Shown: positions 9,641 to 18,533, counted from the stretch's first letter. The stretch: DNA of 64,000 nt from Prochlorococcus sp. AG-402-I21 (GCA_003216955.1 QCHZ01000002.1:186001-250000), one strand, 5' to 3'. Made by a program: numbers and translations. Notes: generated by a model not told the origin, from the sequence alone.

Positions 9641-11437
9641 TTAGCTTTTGATAGCTAAATATTCTTTTTTAGAAATACTTGGAGGGATTTTTTCTATCAC
9701 AAGCAAAGTCTCAATAATTTTTTTTGCCACAGGGAGAGCCACAGTTGATCCATAGGCATTTGGCTTTTGGGGTTCATCAATAACTGCCAAAACGACATAG
9801 CGAGGATCATCGATAGGAAGACTTGCAACGAAACTGCAAATTTTTGAATTATAGTTAAAACCATCTTGCGATTTTTGTGCCGTCCCGGTTTTTCCTCCAA
9901 TTCGGTAGCCAGGAACATTTACTTCAATACCACTTTCATCGTAAAAGGACACAACTGTTTCCATCCATCCAAGAACAGTATTTGTAACCTCAGGAGATAA
10001 AACCTGCTTAGATTCTGGAGGAGTATTGAAATACGATTCATAATCACCTTTCAATCCTTTAGTAATATGAGGCGTCACAAGTTTGCCACCATTTGCAATC
10101 AAAGCATGCAATTGAGCTAGTTTAAGCGGAGTAATAGAAAAGCCTTGACCAAAGGAGGCTACTGCAGGTTCTATTGGTTGATTAATAAAAGTCTGCTTTG
10201 ATTTTATTTGCCCCGAGACTGCTCCTGGAAGATCAGTCTCGGGGATTTCATCTATGCCTAAGCGTCTTAACCATTGCCAATAATTATTCGCATTCAATTT
10301 ATTCATAATCTTAACCATACCTACATTGCTTGAGACTTGTAATACCTCAGGGAAAGTCAATATCCCGTTAGGCTTTCGATCCCAATTCGAAAGAGGCCAT
10401 CCTCCTACGGTAACTAGACCATCATCATTTACTTCTCCATTGGGACTTATAACTCCCTCCTCCAATGCCAATGCCAAGTTAATGGGCTTAAAGGTAGAAC
10501 CAGGTTCAAATAATTCTTGCACTGACCACTCTTTAAAAAGAGATGGAGAATAATCCCAATATTTATTAGGATCATATGTTGGTGTAGAAGCCAATGCCAG
10601 AAGTTCTCCTGTATCTATATCCATTACTATCACCACACCTTTTTTGGCATTCCACTTCTTTACTTGCTTACTTATTTCCTTCACGGCTACTTCTTGAAGC
10701 CTTACGTCTAAAGTGAGTTGTAGACTTAGTTGATCCTCATCAAAGACGCCTCTTTGAATACCTATAGGTAAAGGTGTACCATCAGCTCCTCTTCTTATTG
10801 CACTTGCTTTCTCTAGACGCTTTAGATCTCGATCTAAACTTAATTCCAAGCCAGCCTGAGGTCTTCTATCTAAATCCAAAAAACCAACTACATTTGCAAA
10901 AAGTGATCCATGAGGATAAAGCCTTTGAGGATACACTTCCAAATCAATGCCACTGATTCCAAGCCTCTTAATCGTATCAGCTTTCTCAGGTGTTACCCCC
11001 TCTGCAAGTTTTACTCCTGAAGAATAATTTCCTAATTTGTTTAAAATTTCTTCAACACTTATAGATAGTGGCGTAGATAGAAGGTTTGCAACTTCGGCGG
11101 GTTTACGGACTGTCCTAGATGAATCACCGGGAAACTTAAAATACCTAGGGTGAGCCCAAATTTTAAAACGTCTTTCATCTATTGCTACAAGCTTTCCATT
11201 TCTATCTAAAATAGATCGACGTGTCCCCAGAGGGGTCTTTTGTTCTGTTTGAACTTCACGTGCTAGAGATCTTAATTGATCAGACTGAAATAGTTGAAGC
11301 CAACCTAATCTTAGAAACAGGCCCCCAAGTCCTAGACATAACAAAACAAAAACGACTCGAAATCTAGACTGAGATAGGGGCGAAAGGGTTTTTACTTTAA
11401 AAGTCTTTCTCTGGTTTCTAGAATTAATACCTCTCAT
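9641..11437 (-). CDS. ftsI: Septal peptidoglycan transpeptidase (penicillin-binding protein 2/3 type)
   Basis: It cross-links peptidoglycan at the division septum. The 598-residue product has a short cytoplasmic N-terminus, one membrane helix (about 29-50), a PBP dimer/pedestal domain with RRSILDRNGK, and a C-terminal transpeptidase domain. The active-site triads are visible: STFKPI (nucleophile Ser in EPGSTFK), SSNVG and GKTGTAQ. It starts with ATG, eight bases after the stop of the upstream 154-codon gene, so the two are probably one operon. Confidence 0.95.
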   Translation of the reverse strand: MRGINSRNQRKTFKVKTLSPLSQSRFRVVFVLLCLGLGGLFLRLGWLQLFQSDQLRSLAREVQTEQKTPLGTRRSILDRNGKLVAIDERRFKIWAHPRYFKFPGDSSRTVRKPAEVANLLSTPLSISVEEILNKLGNYSSGVKLAEGVTPEKADTIKRLGISGIDLEVYPQRLYPHGSLFANVVGFLDLDRRPQAGLELSLDRDLKRLEKASAIRRGADGTPLPIGIQRGVFDEDQLSLQLTLDVRLQEVAVKEISKQVKKWNAKKGVVIVMDIDTGELLALASTPTYDPNKYWDYSPSLFKEWSVQELFEPGSTFKPINLALALEEGVISPNGEVNDDGLVTVGGWPLSNWDRKPNGILTFPEVLQVSSNVGMVKIMNKLNANNYWQWLRRLGIDEIPETDLPGAVSGQIKSKQTFINQPIEPAVASFGQGFSITPLKLAQLHALIANGGKLVTPHITKGLKGDYESYFNTPPESKQVLSPEVTNTVLGWMETVVSFYDESGIEVNVPGYRIGGKTGTAQKSQDGFNYNSKICSFVASLPIDDPRYVVLAVIDEPQKPNAYGSTVALPVAKKIIETLLVIEKIPPSISKKEYLAIKS

Positions 11438-11445
11438 GGAAATTA

Positions 11446-11910
11446 TTAATAACCTGACTTAATGGGAAAAGAAGATACTCTCTCTAGCAATCGACTTTTA
11501 AAGGTCATATCGAATAATTTTTTAGTTTCTTCTGGTTTCGGTCTATCTACATATATAAGATCTTCCGCTTTAGTAGGGACTAAATATCTAGACAAGTTTT
11601 GATTTTTCAATAGGTAACTTTCAAGAATTGAAGTTGATTCCAATATTCCTCGATTCAAGTCTCTCATGGTTTCAAGTTTAGTAAAAGACTTAGTCCACAA
11701 ATACTGAGAATGCAGAGCAACTGATGACATTATCGCCACTGTCGTAAGTATGCCTACCAATGCACCATCTAAAACGCTATGAAGAGCAGCTTGAATCGGG
11801 AATTTTCTCTGAAACTGTTTTGATGAGAAAACACTATTTATCAATGCATTGGGCAACTTCTTTTTTTGAAATTGACCTCCTTTTTGTTTATATAGAGTGC
11901 GCCTAATCAA
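11446..11910 (-). CDS. Small bitopic membrane protein upstream of ftsI, FtsL-like
   Basis: The 154-residue product has a basic cytoplasmic N-terminus (about 1-45), one membrane helix (about 47-68) and an extracytoplasmic helix with hydrophobic spacing (about 75-110, TKLETMRDLNRGILESTSILESYLLKN). A Pro-containing tail follows. This is the architecture of FtsL/FtsB-type divisome scaffold proteins. Its place directly before ftsI mirrors the ftsL-ftsI order of many bacteria. FtsL diverges too fast to name by motif, so the identification rests on topology plus position and is inference. Cell-division role likely; gene symbol withheld. Confidence 0.6.
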   Translation of the reverse strand: MIRRTLYKQKGGQFQKKKLPNALINSVFSSKQFQRKFPIQAALHSVLDGALVGILTTVAIMSSVALHSQYLWTKSFTKLETMRDLNRGILESTSILESYLLKNQNLSRYLVPTKAEDLIYVDRPKPEETKKLFDMTFKSRLLERVSSFPIKSGY

Positions 11911-11994
11911 ATCAAAATTCGAAAGTAACTCAAGTCAAACACTTCGATCAAGCAACTGCAAGAGCTGGAATACTGATGTTTTTTTAATTTAATA

Positions 11995-13341
11995 TCAACC
12001 TACTAAAAGTAGGCTAATAAAAGTCACTCCATTCCAAAGAGAATGCATTAAAGCACAAGGAAATAACCTCCCTGAACTCAATCTCATTAAACCAAGACCA
12101 ATTCCTAAAACGAATAAAGGAGGTAATTCTCCTACACTTAAATGAGCCAAAGCAAAGATTAATGCACTCAATAAAACTCCGCTAATTTTGCCAACTTTGG
12201 ATACCAATACAGGCAGAAGAATACCTCTAAAAACCAACTCCTCAAAAGCTGGTGCCAAAACAACAGTTGTAATCAAAAGCAAGAATAATGGAATAAATTC
12301 ATCACTACCTAAAACCAGCTCCAGCAAAGGATTACTTCCACCCTGGTCACCAATTATTTCATTCATTAGCCACCCAATAAGCAGCACTAAAGGCATAATC
12401 ATTAGCCATCCACTTATTGATTTTAAAAGGCCCTCTTTGATTGGTTTAATTTTCCATTGCAACCATCCTCCATCAATTTCCGGAGCGACAAGACCCTTTA
12501 ATTGATATCTAATTATTAATAAAGGGCCGATAGTCATAGAACAATAACCAATAAATACTCTTACAGACTCTTTTAATGGAGAGGATAAATTATTAAACAA
12601 TAAATCAGTTATTGGTATTATTAGCGCAGGGAAAACAACTTCACCAATAACAACGAAACCACCTGAAATAAGTAAAACCATATCTATTAAAGATAAAGGT
12701 GGAGATATCATTTCTGGCCATGGAGTATTTTTATTTCTTAAGAAAATAAAAGCATATCTAATCAAAAATATACTCCCTACAAAAGAAGCAAAAAATGGCA
12801 ATAATTGTGAAGTTAAAAGTTTAATAGCAGAATTAGAATTGTATTTTTGATCTATACACTTTTCATCCGGGAATCCCAGAGTAGAGCATGAAACTTGATA
12901 GAGTAGAGGGTCTAATTCAATCTCATTAATATCAGGAAATTCATTTGTTTCTTTACCTTTTTGTCTATCTAATATGTAGCTTCTAACCGTTTCAAAGTTT
13001 TTATACTTAAAATTGTTCTTCAAGAATAATTTTTGCTCATCTTCAGACTCTTCCAGAACTGCTAGTAAGAGTCTCTGTCTATCCTCAAGTTGTTCGAAAG
13101 GTATTTTTTTAAGAGCTTGATATAGTTTTTCTTGAGGTTCTGAACCTAAAAATACATCATGTATTGATTCAGGTATGGATGAAGAAGCTGAAACTGCCAT
13201 CTCAGTTTGCATCAATGAAATCTTTGGAGCTACTGAGGGCCTTTCAAAGCTTTCTTGCAAACCTTGAATCCATATTAGAGCAGTTAAAAGCAATGAAAAT
13301 AGCGCTATTGCCCATTTCCACCCAGTTTTAGCTTGTCTCAT
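11995..13341 (-). CDS. CPBP-family (CAAX-prenyl-protease/bacteriocin-processing-like) membrane protease
   Basis: The 448-residue integral membrane protein has an N-terminal signal anchor, a hydrophilic luminal/periplasmic region (about 50-160) and then roughly eight membrane segments. The C-terminal ABI/CPBP domain shows the glutamate motif FEELVFRG, then ALAHLSVGE and ALMHSLWNG, supplying the Glu-Glu and two His residues of the intramembrane active site. Substrate unknown. Cyanobacteria carry several such proteins. It starts with ATG and is divergent from the histidine phosphatase gene across a 109-base gap that must hold both promoters. Confidence 0.85.
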   Translation of the reverse strand: MRQAKTGWKWAIALFSLLLTALIWIQGLQESFERPSVAPKISLMQTEMAVSASSSIPESIHDVFLGSEPQEKLYQALKKIPFEQLEDRQRLLLAVLEESEDEQKLFLKNNFKYKNFETVRSYILDRQKGKETNEFPDINEIELDPLLYQVSCSTLGFPDEKCIDQKYNSNSAIKLLTSQLLPFFASFVGSIFLIRYAFIFLRNKNTPWPEMISPPLSLIDMVLLISGGFVVIGEVVFPALIIPITDLLFNNLSSPLKESVRVFIGYCSMTIGPLLIIRYQLKGLVAPEIDGGWLQWKIKPIKEGLLKSISGWLMIMPLVLLIGWLMNEIIGDQGGSNPLLELVLGSDEFIPLFLLLITTVVLAPAFEELVFRGILLPVLVSKVGKISGVLLSALIFALAHLSVGELPPLFVLGIGLGLMRLSSGRLFPCALMHSLWNGVTFISLLLVG

Positions 13342-13450
13342 AAAATCAACTTGTGAAGACTGACATGGAGAAAGACTTCTATCTTTACTAAAAGAACATT
13401 AGATTGCCCTCCTAGCTAATACCATAATTATCAAGAAGACACTTTATTTA

Positions 13451-14779
13451 ATGACATTGCGTCTAATTTTTGTCCGTCATGGATTGAGTAGTTTTAACAA
13501 GGAAGGTCGTATTCAAGGAAGAAACGACCTTTCAACATTAACTAAAGAAGGACAATTACAAGCCGAAGCTGCTGGAAAAACAATCTCTTCTATCCCAATA
13601 GATGCAATTTATAGTTCCCCTTTGCAAAGAGCTTCAGAAACCACAAAAATCATTATCAAGCAACATCAAAGCAACCTTCAAGCAACTTATACTGATGAAC
13701 TTTTGGAGGTTGATCTTGGGCCATGGAGTGGTTTAAAAAAAAATGAAATAAAAAATCACTTTCCAGAAGAGCTTGCTATTTGGCAAAAAGAGCCAAAAGA
13801 ACTAACCATTACTAGAGACGACGGTACAAAATTTCAACCAATTAAAGAGCTATTATATCAAGCTGAAAATTTCTTAAAATCCCTGTTTAATGCTCATTCA
13901 GGCTCTAATAAAACTATTTTGATAGTTGCCCATAATGCAATTCTTAGATGCTTGATACTGAAATTAATCAATGAGCCATCGAAAGGATTTCGAAGATTGA
14001 AATTAGACAATACCTCAATCTCAATTTGTAATATTACTTTTAATAATTGGAAAGATAGACAAGTTCAAATTCAATGTCTCAATAATATCGCTCATTTAAC
14101 CCCTAGTATTCCAAAAAATAGTAGTAAAAAAAGAATTATTTTAGTTAGGCATGGTGAAACAAATTGGAATAAGCAGGGAAGGTTTCAAGGACAAATAGAT
14201 ATCCCCTTAAATACGAATGGGAAAATCCAAGCCAAGGCTGCAAGTAAATTTTTAAAAGATAATATTATACAAAAAGCGTTTAGCAGTTCTCTCTCAAGAC
14301 CCAAAGAAACAGCTCAGATAATTTTAAAAGAACATCCTGGGATAGAAATTTCACTCAAAGATAACCTCAAAGAGATCGGTCACGGTAAATGGGAAGGGAA
14401 GTTGGAGTCTGAAATCAGGTCCGACTGGCCAGATCTTCTCAAAGAATGGAAGATCTCTCCTGAAAAAGTCCAAATGCCAGAAGGAGAAAATATAACAGAA
14501 GTTTCCTTCAGATCGATTACCGGCTGGAATGAGATTTGCAGGGATCTAAAAAATGATGAAACTGCATTGGTTGTCGCTCATGATGCAGTTAACAAAACCA
14601 TTCTTTGTCATCTTTTAGGATTAATGCCATCAAAAATTTGGATGATAAAACAAGGTAATGGTGGCATTACAGTGATTGATCTCTCAGAGGAGGAAGGCCA
14701 ACCAGATCAAATCACCTGTCTAAATATCACTTCACATTTGGGAGGAATTATCGACTCAACAGCTGCCGGGGCACTTTAA
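13451..14779 (+). CDS. Tandem histidine-phosphatase (phosphoglycerate mutase-like), two domains
   Basis: The 442-residue product is two complete histidine phosphatase domains in a row. Domain 1 (about 1-200) has FVRHGLSSFN, YSSPLQRASET, LLEVDLGPW and VAHNAIL. Domain 2 (about 225-442) has LVRHGETNWN, FSSSLSRPKET, LKEIGHGKW and VAHDAVN. Both keep the phosphohistidine, the two Arg, the acidic Glu and the second His, so both look active. Annotated homologues are called phosphoglycerate mutase, but a phosphatase (for example phosphoserine or sugar-phosphate phosphatase) is equally possible. It starts with ATG, and four bases separate it from the next gene. Confidence 0.85.
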   Translation: MTLRLIFVRHGLSSFNKEGRIQGRNDLSTLTKEGQLQAEAAGKTISSIPIDAIYSSPLQRASETTKIIIKQHQSNLQATYTDELLEVDLGPWSGLKKNEIKNHFPEELAIWQKEPKELTITRDDGTKFQPIKELLYQAENFLKSLFNAHSGSNKTILIVAHNAILRCLILKLINEPSKGFRRLKLDNTSISICNITFNNWKDRQVQIQCLNNIAHLTPSIPKNSSKKRIILVRHGETNWNKQGRFQGQIDIPLNTNGKIQAKAASKFLKDNIIQKAFSSSLSRPKETAQIILKEHPGIEISLKDNLKEIGHGKWEGKLESEIRSDWPDLLKEWKISPEKVQMPEGENITEVSFRSITGWNEICRDLKNDETALVVAHDAVNKTILCHLLGLMPSKIWMIKQGNGGITVIDLSEEEGQPDQITCLNITSHLGGIIDSTAAGAL

Positions 14780-14783
14780 TTAA

Positions 14784-16058
14784 ATGACTAATAGTTATTT
14801 GTTTGAAAATATTCAAATCCTTGAAAAGTCTGGATCGTCTTTGAAGAAAGAAACTGTTTTAATTAAAGATGGAGTGATTAAAGCATTTGGCAAGGAAGCT
14901 CTTCAAAATGCAGAACTTTCAAAAATCAAATCTCAAAAAGGTAAAAACCTACTTTTAGCACCTTGTCTTGTTGATCCTCATTCTTTTTTGGAATCTCCCT
15001 TTAGTAGAAAAGAAGAGAATATATATACACTTATAAACAAAGCAACATTTTCTGGATATGGCCAATTAGGTATCCTGCCTAGAGGCGATTTATGGAGAGA
15101 TCAAATTGAATCGATTATTTCTTTAAAAGCCATCAAAAGTGAGGTCTTAATACACTTATGGGGAGGTTTTAGTCTTAGCGGAAAGGGGATTACTCTCTCA
15201 AAACACGCTGATCTACTACGAAATGGAGCTATTGGTTTAAGTGATGACGATTTCATGCCCCCTATAGAACTCCTTAGGCAAGGGTTTTTACTTGGAGAAA
15301 TGAAAAGTTCTCCTGTACTCTTTGCACCAAGAGATAAAACACTTCAAGCTGGAGGGATGTCTAGACAAAGTGTAGATACCCTTAGAGCAGGATGGTCTCC
15401 TGATCCTGTTGAAAGCGAAACTATTCCTCTTATCCAATTACTTGAACTTCATAAGCAATACCCTGAAACAGCACTAAGACTAATGAATATTTCTACATCT
15501 GATGGTGTCTCAATACTTAAAAATGCGTCCTCTAAGCCAATGGCAACTATATTGTGGTGGCATTTAGTTAATGATAACTCAAGTCTTGCTCCCTTTGATA
15601 TTGGATGGAGTGTAACCCCTTCATTAGGATCCCCAAGAGATAGAGTCTCACTTATAAAAGGTTTAGAGGATCATGTTTTAACAGCAATATCTGTTCACTC
15701 CACTCCTTTAGATGACTCCGAGACAAAGCTACCTGCAAATAAAAGGAAGAAAGGTATTAGTTGTTATGAACTAGTTCTACCTTTGTTGTGGGATCAATTA
15801 GTGAGAAAATCAGGGTGGGAAGTAGAAAAATTATGGGAAAAAATTAGTTTTGGTCCATCTAAATTCCTGGGACAAGCTGAGGAAAAATTAAGCTTAAATA
15901 GTAAGCGTTGGTTATTGTTTGACCCCGACAAAGAATGGTTCCAATCTAAAGAAGAAAAACATTTAAATACCGCAACTAATAAACCGTTCAAAGACAAAAA
16001 AATAATTGGAAAAGTTATAGATTGTGGACTTATTAATCAAGCTTTCCAAAACGACTAA
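14784..16058 (+). CDS. Dihydroorotase-like protein lacking metal ligands (probable pseudoenzyme)
   Basis: The 424-residue protein has the amidohydrolase layout of type I dihydroorotases: a beta-sandwich start with VLIKDGVIKAFGK, LLLAPCLVDPHSFLESP where the metal site belongs, GLSDDDF, and a C-terminal segment ISFGPSKFLG. Most ligands are gone. The HxH motif is H66-S-F68, the HVST histidine reads NIST, the following HH reads WWH, and the catalytic DHAP reads VHSTP. Non-catalytic dihydroorotase homologues are known to bind aspartate transcarbamoylase in other bacteria; a similar structural role here is inference. Its 3' end overlaps lepB by 26 bases. Confidence 0.8.
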   Translation: MTNSYLFENIQILEKSGSSLKKETVLIKDGVIKAFGKEALQNAELSKIKSQKGKNLLLAPCLVDPHSFLESPFSRKEENIYTLINKATFSGYGQLGILPRGDLWRDQIESIISLKAIKSEVLIHLWGGFSLSGKGITLSKHADLLRNGAIGLSDDDFMPPIELLRQGFLLGEMKSSPVLFAPRDKTLQAGGMSRQSVDTLRAGWSPDPVESETIPLIQLLELHKQYPETALRLMNISTSDGVSILKNASSKPMATILWWHLVNDNSSLAPFDIGWSVTPSLGSPRDRVSLIKGLEDHVLTAISVHSTPLDDSETKLPANKRKKGISCYELVLPLLWDQLVRKSGWEVEKLWEKISFGPSKFLGQAEEKLSLNSKRWLLFDPDKEWFQSKEEKHLNTATNKPFKDKKIIGKVIDCGLINQAFQND

Positions 16059-16725
16059 TAGGCCAAAAACGCCAGGTTGCTTTGCCAATTATTTCTTTCT
16101 GGGGTAAGAACCCTCCTGCAGGCCAGAAACGACTATCCCAACTATTAGCTCGGTTGTCCCCTAAAACGAATACATGTCCTTTTGGTACTGTTGTAGTGAT
16201 GGAACGACATAGATTAAATTCAGATTTACTTGGACAAAAATTTTGAACATATGGTTCGTTGATCGATCTATCGTTTATAACAGTCTCTCCTTTGACATTA
16301 ATCAAAAGACGATCTCCTCCTACAGCTATTACCCTTTTGATATAAGCATCACAAGCACGATCAGAAAAAGTAGGTATCCAAGAAATCAATGGGAAAGTTA
16401 TTAATGAGCATTTAAACTTTGACGGAAGTTTTGTTTGCCTCTCAGCTATTAATTCCTTATCAAAGGAATATGGCGAGTTAAAAACTATAATCTCTCCGCG
16501 AGAAGGAGACCTTTTGATCAAAGAAAGTTTTTCAACAATTAGTCGGTCATTTACTTTCAATCCTGGCAGCATCGAGCCTGAGGGAATATATCTAGCTTCA
16601 GCTACAAAATGACGAATACCTACATAAAGCAGAATAGTAAGAGAAACAGGTCCCCACGTATCGAAGAAAGAGTACCACCAAGAATTTTTAGTTTCTTTGC
16701 TCGAGCCTGAATGATTTTGCTGCAC
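16033..16725 (-). CDS. lepB: Signal peptidase I
   Basis: The 230-residue membrane protease removes signal peptides from exported and lumenal proteins. One N-terminal membrane helix (about 23-42) is followed by the catalytic Ser in YIPSGSMLP (S51), box NDRLIVEK, the general-base Lys in AYIKRVIAVGGD, and box E VLGDNRANSWDSRFW. All family S26 boxes are in order. It starts with ATG. It converges on the dihydroorotase-like gene with a 26-base overlap of coding ends. Confidence 0.95.
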   Translation of the reverse strand: MQQNHSGSSKETKNSWWYSFFDTWGPVSLTILLYVGIRHFVAEARYIPSGSMLPGLKVNDRLIVEKLSLIKRSPSRGEIIVFNSPYSFDKELIAERQTKLPSKFKCSLITFPLISWIPTFSDRACDAYIKRVIAVGGDRLLINVKGETVINDRSINEPYVQNFCPSKSEFNLCRSITTTVPKGHVFVLGDNRANSWDSRFWPAGGFLPQKEIIGKATWRFWPISRFGKLD

Positions 16726-16807
16726 TTGTTTATTAATAATAGATATGTACTTTAGTTTATTTGCAAAGACTACTTACTCTAAGTCAACATGAAAGCTCAT
16801 GTGAATT

Positions 16808-17170
16808 TCAAAGTAATTTTTCGGCCCACTTTTCTTCTTTAAATCCAACTAAAAAACATTCACTAGACTTATATAAAAAAGGTCTTTTTATTAATCTGGG
16901 TTCAACAAAAAGTTGCTGAAAGAATTCGTTATCATTCATTTTTTTGACAACGTCCGAACCAATCGAGCGATATATTACCCCACTAGTATTTAAAAGATGT
17001 TTTCTGCTCCCATATAACTCACCAGCTGAGATAAGCATTTCTTTAGTCGGGGGGGATTTTAATATATCAATTAAGTCAAAGGCAATGCCATTGTTTTTAA
17101 GCCACTTAATCGCTCTGCGACAAGTTGAACATGAAGAATAACTAAATAATTTCATATTTTTAGCATGCAA
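16808..17170 (-). CDS. ArsC/Spx-family thioredoxin-fold protein
   Basis: The 120-residue product has an N-terminal thioredoxin-like strand and the redox pair in YSSCSTCRRAIKWL (about 12-25). It continues with FDLIDILKSPPTKEML, LLNTSGVIYR and a RLIKRPFLY segment, the pattern of the ArsC/Spx/YffB family. The CxxC plus the distant Arg-Pro-Phe support a thiol reductase. Whether it reduces arsenate, or is a regulator or a YffB-type protein, cannot be read from the sequence; no ars genes are nearby. It starts with ATG. Confidence 0.85.
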   Translation of the reverse strand: MHAKNMKLFSYSSCSTCRRAIKWLKNNGIAFDLIDILKSPPTKEMLISAGELYGSRKHLLNTSGVIYRSIGSDVVKKMNDNEFFQQLFVEPRLIKRPFLYKSSECFLVGFKEEKWAEKLL

Positions 17171-17203
17171 AAATTAGCTTATAAAAAAATAGTATTAAAG
17201 TAT

Positions 17204-17731
17204 TTATTTTAGTTCCATATCAGAATGATGTGCCTCTATGCAACTTTTCAATAATTCGTCAACAGCATCATAGTCTCTCCATCCGTCTATTACGATTACC
17301 CTCCCTTCCAAGCTTTTGTAAGTTCTAAAAAACTCAGCTACATCCTCCAATTGATTCTGAGCTATTTGCTTAATAGTATTGATTTCACTTTGTCTTGGAT
17401 CAGCTGTTGGCACACATAAAAGTTTGCCATCGTAGGCCCCTGAATCATGCATATCAAGAACTCCTATAGGTCTTGCCTTTATCAAGCAACCTGCAAAAGT
17501 GGGTTCCTCCATAACAACCATCGCATCAAGTGGCGCTCCATCCTCAGCAAGGGTATTTGGAATAAATCCATAATCAAATGGATACCTCACTGAGGAATGC
17601 AAAACTCTATCAAGAGCCATTATTCCTGCAGAGCTAAAATATTCGTATTTATTTCTACTTCCAGCAGGAATCTCAACAACCAGATTTACTAATCCAGGAG
17701 ATGGTGAAGGAGGAAGATCACTTAGGTCCAT
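17204..17731 (-). CDS. Family I inorganic pyrophosphatase homologue with a lost catalytic Asp
   Basis: The 175-residue product aligns end to end with E. coli and Synechocystis family I pyrophosphatases. Retained positions (E. coli numbering) are Glu20, Lys29, Glu31 (NKYE), Arg43 (LDRV), Tyr51/Tyr55 (YPFDYG), Asp65, Asp70, Asp97 and Asp102 with Lys104 (HDSGAYDGK), and Tyr141-Lys142 (TYKSLE). The signature DGDPLD reads DGAPLD: A66 replaces Asp67, the residue that helps activate the nucleophilic water. Activity is therefore probably low or absent. A second, intact pyrophosphatase lies at 32935-33522. ATG start; overlaps the upstream small gene by 14 bases. Confidence 0.9.
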   Translation of the reverse strand: MDLSDLPPSPSPGLVNLVVEIPAGSRNKYEYFSSAGIMALDRVLHSSVRYPFDYGFIPNTLAEDGAPLDAMVVMEEPTFAGCLIKARPIGVLDMHDSGAYDGKLLCVPTADPRQSEINTIKQIAQNQLEDVAEFFRTYKSLEGRVIVIDGWRDYDAVDELLKSCIEAHHSDMELK

Positions 17732-17969
17732 TTTGATTTATTGAAGTAGGTAGGAAACTTTTTGTTGTTTCTGGCCTATCACTAATGACAGCTAATAATG
17801 GTGTGCCAAGCATTACAAATACTATTGCTAAACCAATTAAAGAAGTTGAGGTACTGTTAAAACTGTAAGGATCTTCATCCTCAGATGATGATTGATCTGT
17901 TTCTTTATTAAATAAAGGAGGATCAAGCTTAGATGATTGCTTCTTTAATAAATGTGGTTCTAAATCCAT
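17718..17969 (-). CDS. Conserved hypothetical small membrane protein
   Basis: The 83-residue product has a hydrophilic, Ser/Asp/Glu-rich N-terminal half (about 1-40), a single membrane helix (about 42-62, LIGLAIVFVMLGTPLLAVIS) and a short polar tail. I do not recognise the family. It sits upstream of the pyrophosphatase homologue with a 14-base coding overlap, so the two are probably translated from one message. The predicted topology places a short tail across the membrane. Confidence 0.6.
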   Translation of the reverse strand: MDLEPHLLKKQSSKLDPPLFNKETDQSSSEDEDPYSFNSTSTSLIGLAIVFVMLGTPLLAVISDRPETTKSFLPTSINQNGPK

Positions 17970-18071
17970 AGAAAGTTTGGAATTGAAAAACCGTCAGTTG
18001 AATTTGTAAAAATCAATTAAATTCTTAATTCAATTAAAGCTATAAAAACATTATCCCACATTTAAGAATAA

Positions 18072-18533
18072 TTATGCAGCCTTTCTATCAGTATCTTGTA
18101 GATGATTAGGAATATTGTGATTCTTATCAGATTGATCATCAAGTTTATTTCTAATGATTCTCAACTCCTCAAGTATTGCATTTAGAATATTTTGAGTTTC
18201 GGATGAAGGGGAGTTGAATATTTCTACTGTTACTTCTTTTATTCTTAGTATATCTTTGGCAAATCTTGCTACTTCATTGGGATGAAAAAGTAATTGATCT
18301 TTTTGATCACTTCTAAATTCAGTGTTTAGTTTTCTAGGATTGAATGGTGGATTAAGATTCCTAGTATCGGTATTTGTATACCTGTATACGGAAGCTCTAG
18401 ATCTATTTAATGTTTTCTGAACTTCGTCAATAGTCAATAATGTATCGCTTGAGCTTGAAGCAGTGTTAAAGACTTTATCGACAGACTCCTCTGATCTACC
18501 ATTTGTTCCTGAATTTACTGACCCTTTAAACAT
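18072..18533 (-). CDS. Helix-turn-helix protein, MerR/excisionase-like N-terminus
   Basis: The 153-residue product contains a likely winged-helix segment at about 35-100. LTIDEVQKTLNRSRASVYRY resembles the Xis/MerR helix-turn-helix, followed by a basic loop NPPFNPRKLN and LLFHPNEVARFAKDI, which resembles the wing and third helix. The C-terminal part (about 105-140) is a predicted helix (ILNAILEELRIIRNKLDD) suitable for dimerisation. No phage or integrase gene adjoins it. It is probably a DNA-binding protein or regulator of unknown target. It starts with ATG and is divergent from proS across 175 bases. Confidence 0.6.
   Translation of the reverse strand: MFKGSVNSGTNGRSEESVDKVFNTASSSSDTLLTIDEVQKTLNRSRASVYRYTNTDTRNLNPPFNPRKLNTEFRSDQKDQLLFHPNEVARFAKDILRIKEVTVEIFNSPSSETQNILNAILEELRIIRNKLDDQSDKNHNIPNHLQDTDRKAA

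Noticed and set aside
12188-12505. 105-codon plus-strand frame inside the CPBP protease gene
   Set aside because: It is antisense to a membrane-protein gene and low in complexity; no domain is recognisable.
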